From an uncultured Blautia sp. (GTDB lineage: Bacteria; Bacillota; Clostridia; Lachnospirales; Lachnospiraceae), in the NCBI GenBank assembly GCA_900765525.1, contig CAAFRY010000181.1, positions 1 to 8,247 on the forward strand: a stretch of DNA of 8,247 bases, in the 5' to 3' direction. The notes under the pieces are model-generated. The model saw only the letters and a list, made by a program, of their open reading frames with translations, was not told where the DNA came from and made no database searches. Made by a program: the position numbers and the translations under genes. Numbering within the stretch: position 1 is the first letter of the stretch; every line of letters starts with the position of its first letter. Shown here in pieces: positions 5,738 through 8,247 of this stretch.

Positions 5738-5764
5738 TTTGACATCAATGCTGACATCAACGGG
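5738..5764 (+). repeat. 27-bp direct repeat, copy 2 (right edge of accessory cassette)
   Basis: Perfect copy of 4834-4860, offset by 904 bases. It begins three bases after the stop of the broken third gene and ends one base before the A-run of the following terminator, so the cassette of three small genes lies exactly between the two copies. Confidence 0.9.
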
Positions 5765-5765
5765 T

Positions 5766-5813
5766 AAAAAAACGGCAGATAGCGCATAAACAAAGCGTTT
5801 TCTGCCGTTTTTT
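5766..5813. terminator. Bidirectional terminator between the cassette and the deacetylase gene
   Basis: ACGGCAGATAGCGC (5772-5785) pairs with GCGTTTTCTGCCGT (5795-5808) with one mismatch, around a 9-base loop. A run of A precedes it (5766-5772) and six T end it (5808-5813), so it can work on both strands. On the minus strand it would end the DUF3783-deacetylase transcript. The stretch 5814-5934 holds no gene; it contains CTGAAATAT twice in tandem (5826-5843). Confidence 0.9.
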
Positions 5814-5934
5814 GCTTTCTGGTGACTGAAATATCTGAAATATCCTTGTATTTGGTGTGGCGTGCATATCTGCTTCATATTTCTTTTAAGACATATACAT
5901 GTTATGGAGAAAGCATGCCGGGCCCAGTGGTATT

Positions 5935-6693
5935 TTAGTCAGGTATCTGCCTGCCTTCATGGTTCATGTGATAGTTGTCTTTGTAGATAAGCTGGGAAAT
6001 AGGAACGAATTCATAGCCCTTGTCCTGTAGAGTAGTGATGACAGCGTCCAGAGCATCCTTGGTGTATTTGGCTCCATTGTGGCAGAGAATGATACTGCCG
6101 TTGCTGAGATTTTTGTTTTCTGTTATTTTCTTGATAATGTCTTCAGCACCATAGTCTTTCCAGTCCAGAGAGTCAATGTTCCACTGGATGGGGTAATAGC
6201 CGTTCTGTCTGGCATTGGTCACTACTGCGCTGTCATAATCTCCGTAAGGCGGACGGAAAAGGAACATGTCATAGCCGGTAAGCTCCTTTACCCTTTGGTG
6301 GACGCTCATCAATTCCTGGGTTTTTTCTTCATCGCTGAGTTTACTCATATATTTGTGGTTTTGGCTGTGATTGCCCAAATCATGGCCGGCCTCGTATATT
6401 TTCTTTACGTCTTCAGGGTAGCTTTCCACCCATCCTCCTGTCATGAAAAAGGTGGCTTTTACCTGGTGAGCCGCCAGAATGTCCAGTAGAGTCTGAGTAT
6501 CCTCGTTTCCCCAGGCAGCGTCAAAGCTGATGGAAATTTGAGGCTTTTCTGTTTCCACACAGTAGATAGGAAGCTCTCTTCCTCCTACTGTGCTGCTGAC
6601 AGAGACAAACCGGGGCAGCCAGGTAACGGCGCTTAAGACTAACAGACCGGCAAAGGCCAGGGCAATAATAGAGTTGAGAAGTCTTTTCGGCAA
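5935..6693 (-). CDS. PdaB-like polysaccharide deacetylase, membrane-anchored
   Basis: A 252-residue NodB-fold deacetylase with one N-terminal hydrophobic segment (about 5-27) that would anchor it with the enzyme outside the membrane. Motifs: SFDAAW (56-61), HSQNH (109-113, zinc ligands), RPPYGDYD (147-154), DSLDW (174-178) and the terminal CHNG (204-207). Motif 1 has Ala where most family members have the second Asp of TFDD; this FDxxWG form is, as I recall, typical of the PdaB sporulation group rather than the PdaA or chitin deacetylase groups. Substrate is likely peptidoglycan or cortex amino sugars. The start is TTG at 6693, with AAGGAGA eight bases upstream; the next Met is residue 84, inside the domain. 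It lies 56 bases after the DUF3783 gene on the same strand and is probably co-transcribed with it. Confidence 0.85.
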   Translation of the reverse strand: MPKRLLNSIIALAFAGLLVLSAVTWLPRFVSVSSTVGGRELPIYCVETEKPQISISFDAAWGNEDTQTLLDILAAHQVKATFFMTGGWVESYPEDVKKIYEAGHDLGNHSQNHKYMSKLSDEEKTQELMSVHQRVKELTGYDMFLFRPPYGDYDSAVVTNARQNGYYPIQWNIDSLDWKDYGAEDIIKKITENKNLSNGSIILCHNGAKYTKDALDAVITTLQDKGYEFVPISQLIYKDNYHMNHEGRQIPD

Positions 6694-6749
6694 AGCAGAG
6701 TCTCCTTTTTGGAGGCTTTTGGTAGTATTTTATGAGCCTGCCGTTTTTT

Positions 6750-7142
6750 TTATTCGCTGTAGAAGTGTTCCCTTTCTTCAGTAAGCTCCTGAAAGAGCTG
6801 GGCAAAGGTCCAGAAGCAGTTTTGGGCTGTGAGAACTGCTTTCAGGGAAACCTTTGGGATGATTCCATTTTTCATGGAATGGAGAAATTCATCCAGCTTC
6901 TCTTCGGTGAAATGGCACATAATCAGAAGGTCCTCAGTGATTTCCGGAATATTTTCAAGCGGTGAAATCTTTTTAGCCGGGAATCCTTTGATTTTTGCCA
7001 GGTGTCCTACGGTCTGAAGAAAATGGATGGGCATAATGGGAATGAACTGAATGCCCATGTGTGTGATAGACCTTTCCATGCTTTTTCTTTTTTCTTCCTG
7101 TCCGTTGTCGTAATACAATATAGTAGGCTTACGAACAATCAT
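6750..7142 (-). CDS. DUF3783 domain-containing protein
   Basis: A 130-residue soluble protein. The second half (about 58-123) matches the DUF3783 pattern as I know it: EDLLIMCHFTEEKLDEFL (70-87), a MKNGIIPKVSLKAVLT stretch (90-105), then QNCFWTF and a final helix with QELTEER. The first half has a strand-like ILYYDNG (8-14) and a mixed segment FIPIMPIHF (33-41). Function is unknown; the LKAVLT-x-x-N-x-x-W core is the conserved part of the family. The ATG at 7142 has AGGGGG about eight bases upstream. A promoter lies at 7241-7269 on the same strand, leaving a leader of roughly 90 bases with a hairpin. It is the first gene of a two-gene unit with the deacetylase. Confidence 0.8.
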   Translation of the reverse strand: MIVRKPTILYYDNGQEEKRKSMERSITHMGIQFIPIMPIHFLQTVGHLAKIKGFPAKKISPLENIPEITEDLLIMCHFTEEKLDEFLHSMKNGIIPKVSLKAVLTAQNCFWTFAQLFQELTEEREHFYSE

Positions 7143-7168
7143 ATAAATTTCCCCCTGCGTTTATGATG

Positions 7169-7193
7169 TGAAAGCCTGTTCATCCGGCTTTCA
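7169..7193 (-). other. Hairpin in the leader of the DUF3783 gene
   Basis: TGAAAGCC (7169-7176) and GGCTTTCA (7186-7193) are perfect inverted arms with a 9-base loop. On the minus-strand transcript it sits about 25 bases before the start codon. It is not followed by a T run, so it is not a terminator; it could be a protein site on DNA or an mRNA structure. Confidence 0.5.
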
Positions 7194-7240
7194 TGTCGGA
7201 TTATGTCAGATTTGGCGGACATATCCTATATAATGATACC

Positions 7241-7269
7241 ATCATATACTTAGGCGCTGAAAAATTCAA
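7241..7269 (-). promoter_or_regulatory. Promoter of the DUF3783-deacetylase unit
   Basis: On the minus strand TTGAAT (7269-7264), a 17-base spacer and TATGAT (7246-7241). Transcription would start near 7234. This is a divergent arrangement with the Crp/Fnr gene promoter some 70 bases away. Confidence 0.7.
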
Positions 7270-7338
7270 CGGGTTTTAAAAGAAAATTAAAAATAAAACG
7301 GAAGAAAATCCGATGAAAAATCTCCTGTAAGAAAATTG

Positions 7339-7367
7339 TTGAATAAAAAATCAGGAACAGCTACAAT
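7339..7367 (+). promoter_or_regulatory. Promoter of the Crp/Fnr-family gene
   Basis: TTGAAT (7339-7344), a 17-base spacer and TACAAT (7362-7367). Transcription would start near 7374 and leave a leader of about 75 bases. A TATAAT at 7229-7234 on the same strand lacks a good -35 and is less likely. Confidence 0.7.
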
Positions 7368-7447
7368 AGACACAAGCAGCGTCAAGGGAATTATGATAAA
7401 ACGGAGAGAAACGAATAGGCTAAAAGAATCTTGTGGGAGGAAGGAAT

Positions 7448-8131
7448 ATGAAGCAGGAAGAAAGAAAAATCATTGGAAACAGCTTTCTTTTTCGGGAGAT
7501 GGAAGAAAGAAGATACCACAAGATTTTAGAACAGCTGGGGGGTTACATCCGGCAGGCCGCCAAGGGACAGATTCTTGTACAGGAAGGGGACAGGATTCTG
7601 CATATGGGGATTCTTTTGGAAGGGGAGGTTCGGGTGTGCAGAATTGATTTTGAGGGCAGGGAGAAGCTGCTTCAGAAGCTGCGCCCGCCATATATGCTGG
7701 CTGCAGATGTGGTCTGCACTCCTATACAAATCAGTCCTTATACAGCCTTTGCCGGAGAGGGAACCAGAATATGGTTTTTTCCTTATTCTTCCCTGCAGAC
7801 TCCCGGGCTTCTGGAGGATGAGGACCGGCTATATCTAAAGGAACGGCTTCTAGAATTTATTGCAAATGAAAATGTGAGAAAGCTATACAAGGTAGATATG
7901 CTTTCCTGCGCCGGGGCCAGAGAGAGGATTCTCAAATATCTTCAGATTCAGTGCAGGAAAGCAGGCAGCAGTAAAGTGGAGATTTCGTATAACAGGGAGG
8001 AACTGGCTAATTATCTGTGCCTGAATCGCAGTGTGCTGTCTCATACCCTGGCCGGATTGCGGAAAGAGGGGATTCTGGAATTTCGAAAAAACAGCTTTTG
8101 TCTGAATATACCGGTGGAAAAAATGGTTTAA
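7448..8131 (+). CDS. Crp/Fnr-family transcriptional regulator
   Basis: A 227-residue regulator of typical Crp length. An N-terminal cyclic-nucleotide-type beta barrel (about 12-115) includes LVQEGDRILHMGILLEGEVRV (43-63). A dimer helix follows (about 125-150), then a winged helix-turn-helix (179-220) with REELANYLCLNRSVLSHTL (183-201) as the recognition unit. The barrel lacks the RSA phosphate-binding signature of cAMP-responsive CRP, and there is no N-terminal Cys cluster as in FNR, so the effector is unknown. The ATG at 7448 follows GGAGG (7436-7440); a GTG at 7433 overlaps that site and is rejected. It has its own promoter at 7339-7367. A near-consensus promoter with a CRP-like palindrome begins directly after the stop, so the next gene may be its target. 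Confidence 0.9.
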   Translation: MKQEERKIIGNSFLFREMEERRYHKILEQLGGYIRQAAKGQILVQEGDRILHMGILLEGEVRVCRIDFEGREKLLQKLRPPYMLAADVVCTPIQISPYTAFAGEGTRIWFFPYSSLQTPGLLEDEDRLYLKERLLEFIANENVRKLYKVDMLSCAGARERILKYLQIQCRKAGSSKVEISYNREELANYLCLNRSVLSHTLAGLRKEGILEFRKNSFCLNIPVEKMV

Positions 8132-8160
8132 TTGACAATAACAACATTGTTTCGTATACT
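8132..8160 (+). promoter_or_regulatory. Strong promoter with internal CRP-like palindrome, after the regulator gene
   Basis: TTGACA (8132-8137), a 17-base spacer and TATACT (8155-8160), starting on the base after the regulator's stop codon. ACAAT (8135-8139) and ATTGT (8146-8150) form a 5-6-5 inverted repeat between and overlapping the core elements, the geometry of Crp/Fnr family sites. Binding there would block RNA polymerase, so repression is the natural guess. The target is outside the window. The rest of the sequence to 8247 has no gene I can support; it ends in a CGTAG/CTACG inverted repeat cut by the window edge. Confidence 0.75.
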
Positions 8161-8247
8161 AGTGCCATCCACTTTAAATATCCTCACGTTTCACTGGCCT
8201 GCTTTTCCGATAGCACAGTTGTAAAAGCCTCAGCGTAGCCCGCTACG

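Noticed and set aside
5483..5878. Minus-strand open frame containing LPVDVSIDVK
   Set aside because: It crosses the direct repeat, a terminator and a coding region on the other strand. The shared VDVSIDVK text also seen at 4516-4863 is only the repeat translated, not a protein domain.
6737..6749. CTGCCG followed by eight T, resembling the end of the terminator at 5766-5813
   Set aside because: There is no matching left arm, and it overlaps the end of the DUF3783 gene on the other strand; taken as chance.
8017..8238. Open frame overlapping the end of the regulator gene
   Set aside because: Different frame inside the HTH-coding region, no ribosome binding site, no domain.

Overview
The window looks like chromosomal DNA of a spore-forming Clostridia, most likely a gut Lachnospiraceae (Blautia/Dorea-like). 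The grounds are moderate GC, strong AAAGGAG-type ribosome binding sites, sigma-A promoters with extended -10 elements, a PdaB-type sporulation deacetylase, and small domains (DUF3783, DUF3791, DUF3990) that I associate with this group. This is inferred from protein and signal character; no database search was possible.

Layout. (1) 98-409 encodes a small Asn/Ser-rich repeat protein, closed by a terminator at 431-455. (2) 508-3769 is a plus-strand housekeeping operon: rhodanese, YfcE-type phosphodiesterase, THUMP/RlmL-type RNA methyltransferase, RdgB/HAM1 nucleotide pyrophosphatase and a second YfcE-type phosphodiesterase. The last pair matches the known ysnA-ysnB neighbourhood of Bacillus. (3) 3770-3900 is a gene-free stretch rich in hairpins. 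(4) 3953-4830 is a tRNA operon with a very good extended -10 promoter: Pro(TGG), Gly(TCC), Arg(TCT), His(GTG), Gln(TTG), Lys(TTT), an internal terminator, then Leu(TAG) and a final terminator. No tRNA gene encodes its CCA end. (5) 4834-5764 is an accessory patch bounded by two perfect 27-bp direct repeats. It carries a DUF3791 gene, a DUF3990 gene with an apparent large in-frame internal deletion, and a third small gene broken by an apparent one-base frameshift. I read it as a decaying toxin-antitoxin-like cassette, possibly inserted between the tRNA operon and the next gene. (6) 5935-7142, minus strand, is a DUF3783 gene followed by a PdaB-like polysaccharide deacetylase with a TTG start. The two probably share one promoter (7241-7269), and the transcript ends at a bidirectional terminator (5766-5813). 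(7) 7339-8131, plus strand, is a Crp/Fnr-family regulator with its own promoter. Its stop codon is followed at once by a near-consensus promoter (8132-8160) containing a CRP-like 5-6-5 palindrome, so it may control whatever lies beyond the window.

How it fits together: most genes are ordinary translation, RNA-modification, nucleotide-sanitation and sporulation functions. The unusual parts are the repeat-bounded degenerate cassette next to the tRNA genes and the operator-like palindrome inside the promoter after the Crp/Fnr gene.
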